A stretch of 64,000 nucleotides of DNA from JAKAVN01 sp963734845. GTDB taxonomy: Bacteria > Desulfobacterota > Binatia > Binatales > Binataceae. The stretch is from assembly GCA_963734845.1 (NCBI GenBank), contig CAVTIS010000002.1, positions 186,001-250,000 on the forward strand. The letters run 5' to 3'. The position numbers and the translations under genes are program-made. The notes under the pieces were generated by a model. It was not told the origin of the DNA and did not search any database. It worked only from the letters and a program-made list of their open reading frames with translations. Below, in pieces: positions 17,167-26,608 of the stretch (the stretch's first letter is position 1; the number at the start of each line of letters is the position of its first letter).

Positions 17167-18360
17167 TCAGAGGGTGAATACTTCCTGGGACTGGCTGACG
17201 CCACGAAGCAGATGCAGGCCCAGGCTCACAAGGGGCTCGGCGACCGCAGCGGCGAAGCTGGCGGACGTGACCACGTTCCTGCCCAGTTCGGCGGCGAGCT
17301 TCTCCAGCCGCGCCGCATGATTAACGGCAGGACCAATGACCGTGAAGTCGAGCCGGTCTCTCGCTCCGATGTTGCCGTAGGTGACTTCGCCAAGGTGCAG
17401 CGCGAGGCCGAAGTCGATCCGCCGCACGCCGCTCGCCGCCCGCTCCAGATTGCGCGCGGCCATTGCCGCAACCGTCGCCCGGGCCGCCTTGAGCGCGGCC
17501 CGGCAGGGTTCGCCGGGGTCCCCGTCGCGGCCGGCGCCGAGCTTGTCGCCGATATCGAAAATGGCCAACATCGCGTCGCCGATGAACTTCAACACCTCGC
17601 CGCCCTCGGCGGTAACCGCGTCGGCGACGATTTCGAAATAGTCATTGAGCAAAGCGATCACTTCATGGCGCGGGGCCGAATCGGTGAGATGGGTGAATCC
17701 GCGCAAGTCGCAAATCCAGATCACCGCGCGAATCGACTCGCCGCTGCCGCGGGTGATCGCGCCAGAGAGCACTCGCTCGCCAGTGCGATGCCCGACGTAG
17801 GTATCGAGCAGGCTGCGTGCGACCCGGCGCGTCGACTGAAGCTCGACAATTATCGCCAGGGCTTCGGCAACCTCGCCCAGCGCCTCGATCTCCCGGTCGG
17901 TAAAGCCCCCCGTCCGATCGGTAACCCAGGTGATGGCGTTGATCGCCCCACCGGAGCAAACCATCGGCATCGCCACATAGTCAGTTCCACCCTGCTGGCG
18001 TAACAGCGGGAGAACCGCGTAGTCCTAGGGACAATCGGGCTCTGCCAGGCGCCGCCGAAGCATCCGCCGGGTCCTTCTCACTTCGGCGACCGGGCTCTGG
18101 AGAATCTCGGGAGTCTGGACCAGCTCGTGGCTCGCGGTCTGGCGCTTGGCGCCGGATTCATCGCGCCGCCACACATATGCGGCGCCTGCGACTTGCGGAT
18201 GCAGGGTGGTTACGGCACAAAACCCCCGCCACAGCGGGATGCCCGCCGCGACGATCCGGCGGCACATTTCGTCGCCGAACTCGCGCATGTGCGTATTGTG
18301 CCGGCCCTCCTTGAGCATCCAGCGCACGACATCCGCCGCGGCATGGGTGTCACCGCTCAT
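17167..18360 (-). pseudogene. Class III adenylate/guanylate cyclase interrupted by an in-frame amber codon
   Basis: Two segments in the same frame join to one cyclase. The upstream 111 residues (LWRGFCAVTTLHPQVAG, ending RRRLAEPDCP) are the usual N-terminal regulatory part; a TAG at 18025-18027 follows, then DYAVLPLLRQQGGTDYVAMP continues in frame into the GAF-like half and the catalytic domain (WICDLRGFTHLTD, FIGDAMLAIF, LHLGEVTYGNIGARDRLDFT). Relatives have Leu or another hydrophobic residue where the TAG lies, so one base change (for instance TTG to TAG) explains it. The catalytic domain alone could start at an internal Met near 17976. Nearby genes use TAG as ordinary stops, so recoding is unlikely. 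Confidence 0.8.
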
Positions 18361-18397
18361 GCTTTATGCTGGACATCACAGACTGTAGCGGCCCGTC

Positions 18398-18955
18398 TCA
18401 CGCGCTGATACCGGATGATTTGAGTAGATCACTGAATTGCTTGTGGAGCTTGCGCAGTTTCGGATCGATGACGATTTGGCAGTAGGGAGCGAGGGAATTG
18501 TTGCGATAGTATTCTCGATGGTAATTCTCGGCTGCGTAAAACGCGCTGAGCGGAACCACCTCGGTTACAATGCGTTTGCCTGCCGGATCGGAACCGTTTA
18601 ACTGCTCGATCAATGATTCCGCCGCCCGTTTTTGATCGTCGGTCGTATAGAAGATGGCCGAACGGTACTCGGTCCCGACGTCCGCTCCCTGCCGGTTCAA
18701 CGAGGTCGGATCGTGTGTCGCAAAAAACACCGCCAGCAAATCATTGTACGAGATGCGAGCGGGATCGTATTCGACCCGGGTAACTTCGGCATGCCCGGTG
18801 TTCCCGGTACAAACCTGCTCGTAGGTCGGATTTGCGGTTGTACCTCCCGCATACCCGGGCATCACGGACACCACGCCCTTCAATTGTGCAAACACCGCTT
18901 CGGTGCACCAGAAGCATCCCCCACCGAAGACCGCTATTTCTGTCTTTTGATCCAT
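18398..18955 (-). CDS. msrA: Peptide methionine-S-sulfoxide reductase
   Basis: 185 residues. The catalytic GGCFWCTEA motif is near residue 13, followed by GYAGGTTANPTYEQVCTGNTG (seen in two parts) and the conserved GTEYRSAIF and AENYHREYY blocks. It reduces methionine S-sulfoxide in oxidised proteins using thioredoxin. Length matches single-domain MsrA; there is no MsrB fusion and no signal peptide. It stands in the same direction as the cyclase but separated from it by a short gap without an obvious terminator. Confidence 0.95.
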   Translation of the reverse strand: MDQKTEIAVFGGGCFWCTEAVFAQLKGVVSVMPGYAGGTTANPTYEQVCTGNTGHAEVTRVEYDPARISYNDLLAVFFATHDPTSLNRQGADVGTEYRSAIFYTTDDQKRAAESLIEQLNGSDPAGKRIVTEVVPLSAFYAAENYHREYYRNNSLAPYCQIVIDPKLRKLHKQFSDLLKSSGISA

Positions 18956-18999
18956 GGCGACAACAATAACTCAAGCATTATGAATGTAAACGGGCCTCC

Positions 19000-19761
19000 C
19001 TACCGCGCCAGGTAGCCCCCGTCCACCAGCAGCGGGCACCCGGTCACGAACGACGACTCGTCAGAGGCGAGAAACAGAATCGCGTTGGCAATTTCCTCGG
19101 GTTGCGCGTTGCGCCCCATCGGTTCCAGGCGCGCCGCCTGGCGCCAGAACTCTGCCGCTTCTTCGGCGCTGTCTCGTTTCAGGATGTTGGTTTCGACATT
19201 CCCGGGACATACGCAGTTGACCCGAATACCGTCCGGCGCGTAGCGCGAGGCCAGGGACTTTGTAAGTTGGAGCGCTCCGGCCTTGGTAATGTTGTAAGCG
19301 AAGGTGCTCGCGCCCTCCATCTCCTGCCCGATGAAAGAAGAAATAGAAGCCAGGTTCACGATCGCTCCCTTCTTGCGCTTTAACATCGCAGGGATGACGT
19401 GTTTGCAGCACAGGAACATGCTTTTCAGATTGATGTCCATCAGACGGTCCCACTCCTCGACGCTCATATCAGTGACGTCCTTGAGGAAGTGGATCCCGGC
19501 ATTGTTGACAAGTACGTCGATCCGGCCGAACGTCGACATCGCTTCGTAAGCCAGGCGACGAGCCGTCTCTTCGCGGGCGACGTCGCCCGCGACCGCACGG
19601 TTTTTGTCTCCGCCAAGCTGGGACAAGACCGCGTCCAGGCCCTTCTCATCGATATCGTTGAGCACGAGGAGCGCCCCCTCACGGGCGAACAGGGCTGCGG
19701 TCGCCCGGCCGATTCCGCTGCCCGCGCCAGTCACAATGGCAACCTTGTCCTGGAGCCGCAT
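19000..19761 (-). CDS. Short-chain dehydrogenase/reductase
   Basis: 253 residues. Classical SDR features: TGAGSGIGRA cofactor motif at 10-19, NNAG near 88, catalytic Ser in NLASISSF near 140, and Y-x3-K in YNITKAG near 155. Asp at the end of the second strand (LNDIDEKG) favours NAD(H) over NADP(H). The ATG with GGGAGGG upstream is chosen over an extended frame. The substrate cannot be inferred; an FabG-like or 3-hydroxyacid/alcohol role is possible. Confidence 0.9.
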   Translation of the reverse strand: MRLQDKVAIVTGAGSGIGRATAALFAREGALLVLNDIDEKGLDAVLSQLGGDKNRAVAGDVAREETARRLAYEAMSTFGRIDVLVNNAGIHFLKDVTDMSVEEWDRLMDINLKSMFLCCKHVIPAMLKRKKGAIVNLASISSFIGQEMEGASTFAYNITKAGALQLTKSLASRYAPDGIRVNCVCPGNVETNILKRDSAEEAAEFWRQAARLEPMGRNAQPEEIANAILFLASDESSFVTGCPLLVDGGYLAR

Positions 19762-19890
19762 GGCTTTGCCCTCCCGATTCGGATTACTCAGTTCAGACTC
19801 GCGCAGTTCGAGAGACCCGGTCAAGGACAAATCGATTGCGCGGGCCTGCTGGCGCGGGACTAGATTCCAGCGGGACTAGATCCCATCAGA

Positions 19891-20904
19891 CTACATCGCC
19901 TTTGACGGCACCACCTCGAGCCGCATCTTTTCCGTTCCTCGGATCACCGTCAGCTCGGCCCTGGCTCCGATCTGCTCTTCCGACAAAAACCTGTACAAGT
20001 CGTCCACCGCGCCGACTGGGCTGTCGCCATATGCGACGATCATATCGCGCGGCATCACTCCCGCCTTGTCCGCGGGACTTCCGGGCTCGACCGAAGTGAC
20101 CATTACGCCCGTCTCCCTGGGCAAACGATAAAAGCGCACAAAGCGCCGCGGCAGCGGAGCGGTCATGCCGGCCACGCCAACGTACCCCCGCACGATCCGG
20201 CCGTCGCGGATGAGACGCGCCGCCACGTATTTCGCGGTGTTGATCCCGATTGCAAAGCAGATTCCCTGCGCGGGCAGAATCACTGCGGTGTTGACGCCGA
20301 TTACTTCGCCCCGCGAGTTCACCAGCGGCCCTCCGGAATTTCCCGGATTGAGCGCGGCGTCGGTCTGGATCACATCGTCGATTAATCGGCCCGATTGCGA
20401 GCGCAACGAACGTCCTAGGGCGCTCACCACGCCTGCAGTGACCGTGCACTGAAAGCCATACGGACTGCCGATTGCGATCGCGAGCTGCCCCACGCGCAGG
20501 CGGCCCGAATCGCCGAGCCCCGCCGCCGACAGCGCCGCCGCTCCGATTCGTACGACCGCGATATCGCTGTGCGGGTCCGAACCCACGAGCGTGCCTTCCG
20601 CGCGCCGCCCATCGAGCAGGGTCACGCTGATGCGATTCGCCTGCGCCACTACATGGCTATTGGTCAGAACGAAGCCGTCAGGCGTGAACACGAAGCCCGA
20701 GCCGGTGCCCGCCGGCAACTCGGTCGGGCCTTTTTTCTGAAAGACCTCGATATTTACGACCGCCGGGCTCACCCGTTGCGCTGCGCTCGCAACCGCCTCC
20801 GAGTAGGCGTCCAGCAGCCCCGTCTCGCTCGCCGACAAATCGCTCGCCACCTGCACGCGGTCGTCAGGCGATTCGTTCAGCACCCGTCGCACTACCGCTT
20901 TCAT
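19891..20904 (-). CDS. HtrA/DegP-like serine protease with one PDZ domain
   Basis: 337 residues from the ATG with GAGGAC close upstream. Trypsin-like catalytic triad: His in TNSHVV near 80, Asp in HSDIAVVRI near 110, Ser in NPGNSGGPLV near 190. A single PDZ domain begins near 245 (GYVGVAG, then VEPGSPADKAGV). Unlike typical HtrA there is no signal peptide or membrane anchor, so it would act in the cytoplasm or need another export route. It is transcribed away from the sugar cluster across a 300-base divergent spacer. Confidence 0.9.
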   Translation of the reverse strand: MKAVVRRVLNESPDDRVQVASDLSASETGLLDAYSEAVASAAQRVSPAVVNIEVFQKKGPTELPAGTGSGFVFTPDGFVLTNSHVVAQANRISVTLLDGRRAEGTLVGSDPHSDIAVVRIGAAALSAAGLGDSGRLRVGQLAIAIGSPYGFQCTVTAGVVSALGRSLRSQSGRLIDDVIQTDAALNPGNSGGPLVNSRGEVIGVNTAVILPAQGICFAIGINTAKYVAARLIRDGRIVRGYVGVAGMTAPLPRRFVRFYRLPRETGVMVTSVEPGSPADKAGVMPRDMIVAYGDSPVGAVDDLYRFLSEEQIGARAELTVIRGTEKMRLEVVPSKAM

Positions 20905-21202
20905 AGTCGTCCTCGAACTCCTGGTTGCAAATGTAACCACTGCGTCAAGTACGGGCGGCTGGCTGGATCCGACCCGCTCCTCGACACCGAAGGCTAACCA
21001 AAAGGATGCTTGACATGGCTTCACAAACCCCAAATGCTTAGGTGGCGTTTTGTTCGTACCGAGGACGTTGAGAGGGGCGGATTGATGTTTCCACGAAGTT
21101 TTCAGGTTCTCTTACACTCTTTGAAAATCTGTTTTTACAATCAACCGCATTGTTTGAACGCAAATCCTCAGGGGACTATCTAGGGCGCCTCGGAGGAAAC
21201 TA

Positions 21203-21877
21203 TTGGAAGCGATCGGCAAGCGAATCACCGTCGCAATGATCAGCATGAACGAAGAGCGAGCGGTCGCCAAAGTGATCGGCGATATCCGGAACCTTCTGCC
21301 CGATGCCGAAATAGTGGTCGTAGACAGCAGTTCCGATCATACTGCGGAGATCGCGCAATCGCTGGGAGCGAGGGTGATCAGGCAATTTCCGCCGCGCGGC
21401 TATGGCCCCGCTATGGACACGGCGCTGCGCTCGAGCGGACGCGAAGTTATCGTAACCCTGGATTGCGACGATACCTATCCCGTCGAGTTCATTGAGCCCA
21501 TGGCGCGCATAGTGCTCGAAGACGGATACGATTTGGTCGATGGCTCGCGTCTGGCGGGCAAGCCTGCGGCGATGCCATGGATCAATTTCTTTGCCAACTG
21601 GGGGTTTGCTCTTCTGGCTTCTCTCGCTTTCCTTCATCGCATTCGCGATCTGCATAGCGGAATGCGAGCGTATCGCAAGAGTTTGATCGACAGAATTGAC
21701 TACGACATGCATGGCGCGGCTCTGCCGGTAGAGTTGCTATTGCGGCCGATTCGCGAGGGCTACCAGGTCAAAGTCGTCACGATTCCCTATCATCCGAGGA
21801 TCGGCGAAAGTACGATGCGCCCGCTGCAAAGCGCATGGTGGACACTGAAGCGGATTTGCCGCAGCCGTTTTGCCTGA
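21203..21877 (+). CDS. Family 2 glycosyltransferase (polyprenol-phosphate sugar transferase type)
   Basis: 224 residues from a TTG with GGAGG 6 bases upstream; no ATG fits. GT2 features are the N-terminal AMISMNEER, DSSSDHTAEIA, the DCDDTYP metal site near residue 93 and a late helix with RDLHSGMRAYR. There is one central hydrophobic stretch (WGFALLASLAFLH). It resembles dolichyl-phosphate mannosyltransferase-like enzymes that place a sugar on a lipid carrier. It opens a plus-strand set of three genes dedicated to activated heptose synthesis. Confidence 0.85.
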   Translation: MEAIGKRITVAMISMNEERAVAKVIGDIRNLLPDAEIVVVDSSSDHTAEIAQSLGARVIRQFPPRGYGPAMDTALRSSGREVIVTLDCDDTYPVEFIEPMARIVLEDGYDLVDGSRLAGKPAAMPWINFFANWGFALLASLAFLHRIRDLHSGMRAYRKSLIDRIDYDMHGAALPVELLLRPIREGYQVKVVTIPYHPRIGESTMRPLQSAWWTLKRICRSRFA

Positions 21878-21899
21878 TCGGTCGCAACTCCTATAGACG

Positions 21900-22643
21900 A
21901 TGGACCAACCAGCCAAAAGTGAACTGATGCCGCCGCTTGCCTTGCTCGCCGGGGGACTGGCGACGCGGTTGCGTCCGCTTACCGAAACGATTCCCAAGTC
22001 GCTAGTCAATGTCGCAGATGAGCCGTTCATAGGACATCAGCTTCGCCTCCTGACGCGCGAAGGCGTCACCGAAATTGTCATCTGCACGGGTCATCTGGGC
22101 GAACGAATCGAGGCCTATGTCGGGGATGGTTCCCAATGGGGCTGCCATGTATGCTATTCGGCCGACGGCGACAGGCCACTCGGTACTGGCGGTGCTCTGC
22201 GGCGCGCGTTGCCCTTACTCGGTGAGCGATTTCTCGTAATGTATGGCGACAGCTATTTGAACATACATTTTCGTCCCGTATATGAGGCTTTTTGCCGTTC
22301 CGGGTTGCCGGCGCTCATGACAGTCTTCCGCAACGAAGGCCGCTGGGATAGCAGTAACGTTGAGTTCGCCGACGGCGTCATCCGCTGCTACGACAAGGCT
22401 GAGCGAACATCCGCGATGCGCCACATCGACTACGGACTGGGCGGATTCGAGGCCCATGTGGTGCGCGCATGTCCGGCGAACACTCCCTTCGATCTGGCGG
22501 ATCTCTATGGCGACCTCGCCCGACGGCGGTTGCTCGCAGGTTGCGAGGTGCACCAACGTTTTTACGAGATTGGCTCGCCGGCCGGGTTGGCGGAGACGGA
22601 CGCGTTTTTACGGCGCGTCTCGGCTGCCAGGGGCGACGGCTAG
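21900..22643 (+). CDS. hddC: Sugar-1-phosphate nucleotidyltransferase, HddC-like
   Basis: 247 residues. The nucleotidyltransferase signature LAGGLATRLRPLTETIPKSL begins at residue 16, with the sugar-binding PLGTGGALR near 92 and metal-binding YGDSY near 115. Length and neighbours fit D-glycero-D-manno-heptose-1-phosphate guanylyltransferase, though a related pyrophosphorylase specificity cannot be excluded. The start is 22 bases after the glycosyltransferase stop; the kinase gene follows closely. Confidence 0.8.
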   Translation: MDQPAKSELMPPLALLAGGLATRLRPLTETIPKSLVNVADEPFIGHQLRLLTREGVTEIVICTGHLGERIEAYVGDGSQWGCHVCYSADGDRPLGTGGALRRALPLLGERFLVMYGDSYLNIHFRPVYEAFCRSGLPALMTVFRNEGRWDSSNVEFADGVIRCYDKAERTSAMRHIDYGLGGFEAHVVRACPANTPFDLADLYGDLARRRLLAGCEVHQRFYEIGSPAGLAETDAFLRRVSAARGDG

Positions 22644-22671
22644 CGGTCACGTACTTGGACGGGAGGGGGCG

Positions 22672-23658
22672 ATGATCATCACGAGAACTCCGCTGCGCAT
22701 TTCCCTTGGAGGCGGCGGCACCGATCTGCCGTCCTACTATCGCGACTTCGGCGGCTTCGTCCTATCGGCGGCGATTAATAAGTACGTCTATATCACTATC
22801 AATCAAACCTTTTTTCCCGGCTATCTGCTGAAATATTCCGAGCTTGAGATGGCCGAGTCGTACGGGAGTATTCGGCACCCGTTGATTCGTGAAGCGCTGC
22901 AGCTACACGAAATGCCTCCGCGTCTAGAGATAGTTAGTATCGCCGATGTCCCAGCGGGCACCGGGATGGGCTCCTCGGGCAGTTTCCTCGTCGGCTTACT
23001 GCACGCCTTGCACGCTCACAAACGCCGTCCGGTGGCGGCGGAAGCGCTGGCTCGCGAGGCGTTCGACATAGAGATGAACCGGCTCGGAATGCCGGTTGGT
23101 AAGCAGGACCATTATATTGCTGCCTATGGCGGACTGGCGTGCCAGGATTACCGGCCCGACGAAGGTGTTGTCATCACGCCGTTGCACATGAGCGAGCAGG
23201 CCATTTTGGAACTGCGCGATTCGTTGATGCTGTTCTTTGTCGGTTACACCCGCGCCGCCTCCAACCTGCTGCAGGAGCAGAAGAAACGATCCGAGCAGGG
23301 AGACGCGAGCATGCTCGAAAGCCTGCACTTCGCCAAGCGGCTCGGCCTGCAGATCAAAGACTTGCTGGAATCCGGCGACACTCATCGATTGGGCGAACTG
23401 ATGCACGAGCACTGGATGCGCAAGCGGGCCCGTTCAAATGGAATGAGCAGCCAGCGGATCGACGAGCTTTACGACCTGGCACGCACGCGCGGCGGTGCGA
23501 CTGGTGGCAAGCTGGTAGGCGCTGGCGGCAGCGGCTTTTTGCTATTTCAAACCACTGACCGGCGGCATTTGCGGGAGACTATGGCGGGGGCGGGTCTCAG
23601 CGAAATGGATTTCAGTTTTGATTTCGATGGTTCGGTGGTTCTTCTGCGCAATCATTGA
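22672..23658 (+). CDS. hddA: GHMP kinase, D-glycero-D-manno-heptose 7-phosphate kinase-like
   Basis: 328 residues. Motif 1 TPLRISLGGGGTDLPSYY at the N-terminus is typical of HddA/fucokinase-like GHMP kinases, motif 2 DVPAGTGMGSSGSF near 100 binds ATP, and motif 3 GAGGSGFLLF near 285 closes the site. It would phosphorylate heptose 7-phosphate at C1. The ATG has GGGAGGGG upstream. Its last 47 bases overlap the 3' end of the convergent methyltransferase gene. Confidence 0.87.
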   Translation: MIITRTPLRISLGGGGTDLPSYYRDFGGFVLSAAINKYVYITINQTFFPGYLLKYSELEMAESYGSIRHPLIREALQLHEMPPRLEIVSIADVPAGTGMGSSGSFLVGLLHALHAHKRRPVAAEALAREAFDIEMNRLGMPVGKQDHYIAAYGGLACQDYRPDEGVVITPLHMSEQAILELRDSLMLFFVGYTRAASNLLQEQKKRSEQGDASMLESLHFAKRLGLQIKDLLESGDTHRLGELMHEHWMRKRARSNGMSSQRIDELYDLARTRGGATGGKLVGAGGSGFLLFQTTDRRHLRETMAGAGLSEMDFSFDFDGSVVLLRNH

Positions 23659-24484
23659 GACGCGCCAGTATCACTACTCGAAAAGCGAGCAGCCCTGGAG
23701 CAATCCCGCACACCAGGTGCTCGATCGGCAATACGTACTGCGAGTAAAAACGATAGGCAGGTGACTCGACGATTGCACCGGGGCCGCCCGTCCTGCCCAA
23801 AAGGCCCTTCAGCGCGGGCACGAACGCACGTGCTATTCCAGGCTCCCAGGTTTTCTGTATCGGCGTAAACCCCGCCTCAACAATAAGCTCTCGCGCTGTG
23901 CGAAAGGTGAAAAAGCGCAGATGCGTGCGATCCATGACGCCACTATCACGGTAGTCGAAACGCCCGATCAGAAGGCGGAGCCTGTTATCCCACACGGCCA
24001 CGTTCGGCAACGAGGCGATCAGCCTGCCGTCGGGCTTGAGAAAGCGCCGGTAGAAACGCAGCGCGGTTCGGGGTTCAGCTAAGTGCTCGAGCACGTCCGC
24101 GGCGATTATCCAGTCAAATTGCCGTCCGTTGAGGGCAGCCACGACGGCGTCCGGCTTCATAAAGTCCAGTTCAATTACTTCGCTGATACGTGTGCGGGCC
24201 GTAGTGCAGGCAACCGGGCTGTTGTCAATCCCGGTGACAGTATATCCCATCCGTTCGATTTCGAGTCCAAGACGGGCGCGTCCGCAGCCCAGGTCGAGTA
24301 CGCTGCCCAACCTTCCGTCGCGCTGCTTGGCCCGATGGAACAGCCGCATGATGGCATTATTGATGTCTTCGAACTGATAGCAGCCTGAGTCGGACTCCGT
24401 CGTCATACGGCCGGGGTGCTGCTCTGCGACGTCTGTGGCGCTCGGCCGTTCATCGGTTCGACGCTCCCAGACCTTCATCCGCAT
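23612..24484 (-). CDS. SAM-dependent methyltransferase
   Basis: About 290 residues. The class I signature is clear: VLDLGCGRARLGLEIER near residue 63 (SAM loop), TGIDNSP at strand 2, DWIIAADVLEHL near 125 and LKPDGRLIASLPNV near 150. Best general match is the UbiG-like sugar/lipid methyltransferases found in surface polysaccharide clusters. The exact start is uncertain: TTG at 24493, ATG at 24484 or 24478; all overlap the end of the flavoprotein gene, implying coupling. Confidence 0.82.
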   Translation of the reverse strand: MRMKVWERRTDERPSATDVAEQHPGRMTTESDSGCYQFEDINNAIMRLFHRAKQRDGRLGSVLDLGCGRARLGLEIERMGYTVTGIDNSPVACTTARTRISEVIELDFMKPDAVVAALNGRQFDWIIAADVLEHLAEPRTALRFYRRFLKPDGRLIASLPNVAVWDNRLRLLIGRFDYRDSGVMDRTHLRFFTFRTARELIVEAGFTPIQKTWEPGIARAFVPALKGLLGRTGGPGAIVESPAYRFYSQYVLPIEHLVCGIAPGLLAFRVVILARLNDCAEEPPNHRNQN

Positions 24485-25766
24485 CCAAGTCAAGCGAATG
24501 TGCGATCGCGAGGCCGCGGCGTATCGCTTCGTCCATGTTGATGTACTCGAACTCAGCGTTGCGGCCTACACTGACAATGCCCAGGCTGTTGAGATATTCG
24601 AGCGCTTTCGTCAGGCGTTCCTGGTAATCAAAGGTGCGTACCACATACGCGTGCTTGGTCCGATGGATTCTGCGAAAGCGCACGTTCCCTCGCCGCAAAA
24701 GTTCCATCGCTTCCAGTCCGTCGATCACCCGCCCGATAATCTCTTCGTCGCCCAGTTCGTGAATCCCATCACCGGGATTGGTCGTGATTTCCGCCGCAAC
24801 TGCGATATGGCCCGGCGGCGCCCCCTCGTCAGTGAAGGCCAGCGGAAAACTCAGCCGATGGAACGGAAACGCAGGGTCCGGGACATACAGCGCGGTAAAC
24901 GGCGGAGGCGTGTCTGCCTCCGCCCCGATCATCACAACCACCAGCGAGTTGTACCGCAGCCCATGAACACCGCGGCGGATTGCTTCGGGCACTTCCGGCA
25001 GCCCGTCCACCAGGTCCTGGATCGGTATGGTGGACACGATCTTGTCGTAAGTCCTGATGATACGGCCGTTACTCACGTGCCATCGTTCGCCGTCGCGCCA
25101 GACCTTCTCAACGCGAAAATTCGTCGTGATATTCCGACAGTCTTTGGCGAACGAACGCGGCAGCGCTTCGATACCGCCGGTCTTCGGATAGCCGAAATAG
25201 AGTTGATGGGTATAACCTTCCGTCTCCACTCCGACGGCCGACTTTATCACGTCTTCAACCGGCGGCCGCGGCACCCGGCCGTCGACCCAGTCCATCGACA
25301 TCTGGTCAGCGGCAACATTCCAGATTTTCTCATTGTAGGGAACCATGTACTTCTCGGCGATTCCTTTGCCGAAGACATGGTAGATCCACTCTTTGAAATT
25401 GGTCGGCGCTGGATAGTCGTTGTTCAGATAATGGTACAGACACTCGAACCGATCCTGCGGCGCGAGATCGTAGAGGCCATTCTCGAACGGATATTTGACG
25501 TATCGCCCGTCGTACCAGATCCGATTGTTGCGGCGCCGCTGGGCAAGATTGTCGCCCAACTGTTCGTACATCAGCGCAAGGATCTCCTGGTTGCGCGAGA
25601 ACATGATGTGTGGGCCGCCGATATCGAAGGTGTAACCCTCTTCGACTAGACTGCGGCAATGACCGCCGACCACATTGTCGAACTCAAGAACTTCGCACTC
25701 ATGCCGGCGGCATCGGCTCGCCACAACCAGGCCCACCAGGCCGCCACCCAATATGCCGATTCTCAC
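24450..25766 (-). CDS. FAD-dependent protoporphyrinogen-oxidase/UDP-galactopyranose-mutase-like protein
   Basis: 438 residues. N-terminal dinucleotide motif GILGGGLVGLVVASRC, then FDNVVGGHCRSL and an FDIGGPHIMF block place it in the NAD(P)-binding-8/amine-oxidase superfamily with UDP-galactopyranose mutase as a close relative; the central WNVAADQMSMDWVDGRVP segment is typical of glycan-cluster members. It may interconvert or dehydrogenate a nucleotide sugar or lipid-linked sugar. It lies directly upstream of the methyltransferase and downstream of the aldolase gene. Confidence 0.78.
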   Translation of the reverse strand: MRIGILGGGLVGLVVASRCRRHECEVLEFDNVVGGHCRSLVEEGYTFDIGGPHIMFSRNQEILALMYEQLGDNLAQRRRNNRIWYDGRYVKYPFENGLYDLAPQDRFECLYHYLNNDYPAPTNFKEWIYHVFGKGIAEKYMVPYNEKIWNVAADQMSMDWVDGRVPRPPVEDVIKSAVGVETEGYTHQLYFGYPKTGGIEALPRSFAKDCRNITTNFRVEKVWRDGERWHVSNGRIIRTYDKIVSTIPIQDLVDGLPEVPEAIRRGVHGLRYNSLVVVMIGAEADTPPPFTALYVPDPAFPFHRLSFPLAFTDEGAPPGHIAVAAEITTNPGDGIHELGDEEIIGRVIDGLEAMELLRRGNVRFRRIHRTKHAYVVRTFDYQERLTKALEYLNSLGIVSVGRNAEFEYINMDEAIRRGLAIAHSLDLDADEGLGASNR

Positions 25767-25826
25767 TACCCAGCCTCCTCCACGCTTACCACCGCATCCA
25801 CCCTCCGGCCGGCACCGACCACGAAG

Positions 25827-26573
25827 TCATTTCGCGGCGGAACGATGCGTCGAGTTATTCTGTGGGACCTTAGCGTTCAATGATGGCGCGGGTTCCTCGG
25901 CTGGCGCGTTCCATTTCTTGAAATCGGCGAGAAACTGGTTCACCGCCTCGTCGGTCTTGGGATGACTGACCATCTGGCGGAAAAACTGCGGCGGCACCGT
26001 AACGATATCCGCGCCGGCCATGAAAGCTTCGTTGATATCGCAGATGTGCCGGATACTGCCGACGATGATTTCGGCCGGTATCGCTCGTTCCTTGAACACG
26101 CGATGTACGCTTTCGACGACCGCGCGCGCGTCATAGCCGATATCCCGGATGCGGCCGAAGAAGAGGCTCACAAAATCCGCGCCAGCAGCAGCCGCCATGA
26201 TCGCCTGGTTGAAGGACATGCAGCAGGTGCAATTGACGCGAATACCACGCACTTTGAGCTCGCGGATGACGGCCAGTTCGTCCCAGCCGATTGGCACTTT
26301 GACGTTAAGTCCTTCATACTCGCCGAACTCGGCAACGAATTCGCTGGCCTGCTTGACCATCGTCTTGGGGTCGGCGCTGAAAACCTCGACGCTCAGGGGG
26401 ATCTTGCGCTGGTAGCGTTCGCACAGCTTGATGATGCGCTTGATATGCAGTTTGAAGTCGGTGCGATTCTCTTTCGACATTATCGAAGGATTAGTCGTGA
26501 TTCCGGCCGGGAACCCGCGCCGCAACGCCTCTTCGATCTCGACCAGATTTGCGGAATCGACGAATATTTTCAT
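25827..26573 (-). CDS. Transaldolase/fructose-6-phosphate aldolase-like protein
   Basis: 248 residues. MKIFVDSANLVEIEEAL and GITTNPSIMSKE are the N-terminal hallmarks of the small transaldolase (TalC/FSA) family, and the Schiff-base Lys lies in NVKVPIGWDEL near residue 91. The C-terminal HPKTDEAVNQFLADFKKW helix closes the barrel as in family members; a 20-residue Pro/Ala/Asn tail follows. In a heptose cluster, a role in making sedoheptulose 7-phosphate is attractive but is inference. The ATG has a G-rich ribosome site; the GmhA-like gene lies 35 bases upstream. Confidence 0.85.
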   Translation of the reverse strand: MKIFVDSANLVEIEEALRRGFPAGITTNPSIMSKENRTDFKLHIKRIIKLCERYQRKIPLSVEVFSADPKTMVKQASEFVAEFGEYEGLNVKVPIGWDELAVIRELKVRGIRVNCTCCMSFNQAIMAAAAGADFVSLFFGRIRDIGYDARAVVESVHRVFKERAIPAEIIVGSIRHICDINEAFMAGADIVTVPPQFFRQMVSHPKTDEAVNQFLADFKKWNAPAEEPAPSLNAKVPQNNSTHRSAAK

Positions 26574-26608
26574 TCCAGTTCCCCCCAACCTTTTTTTACC
26601 GCGGATGT

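Noticed and set aside
17167..18360. Amber codon as a recoded sense codon (pyrrolysine-like).
   Set aside because: Other genes in the window end normally at TAG (for example the alcohol dehydrogenase), no tRNA-Pyl or pylS is seen, and the second internal TAG is in a clearly broken fragment.
23612..23658. Frameshift at the 47-base convergent overlap of the kinase and methyltransferase genes.
   Set aside because: Both proteins end with family-consistent C-termini, and short convergent overlaps are common.
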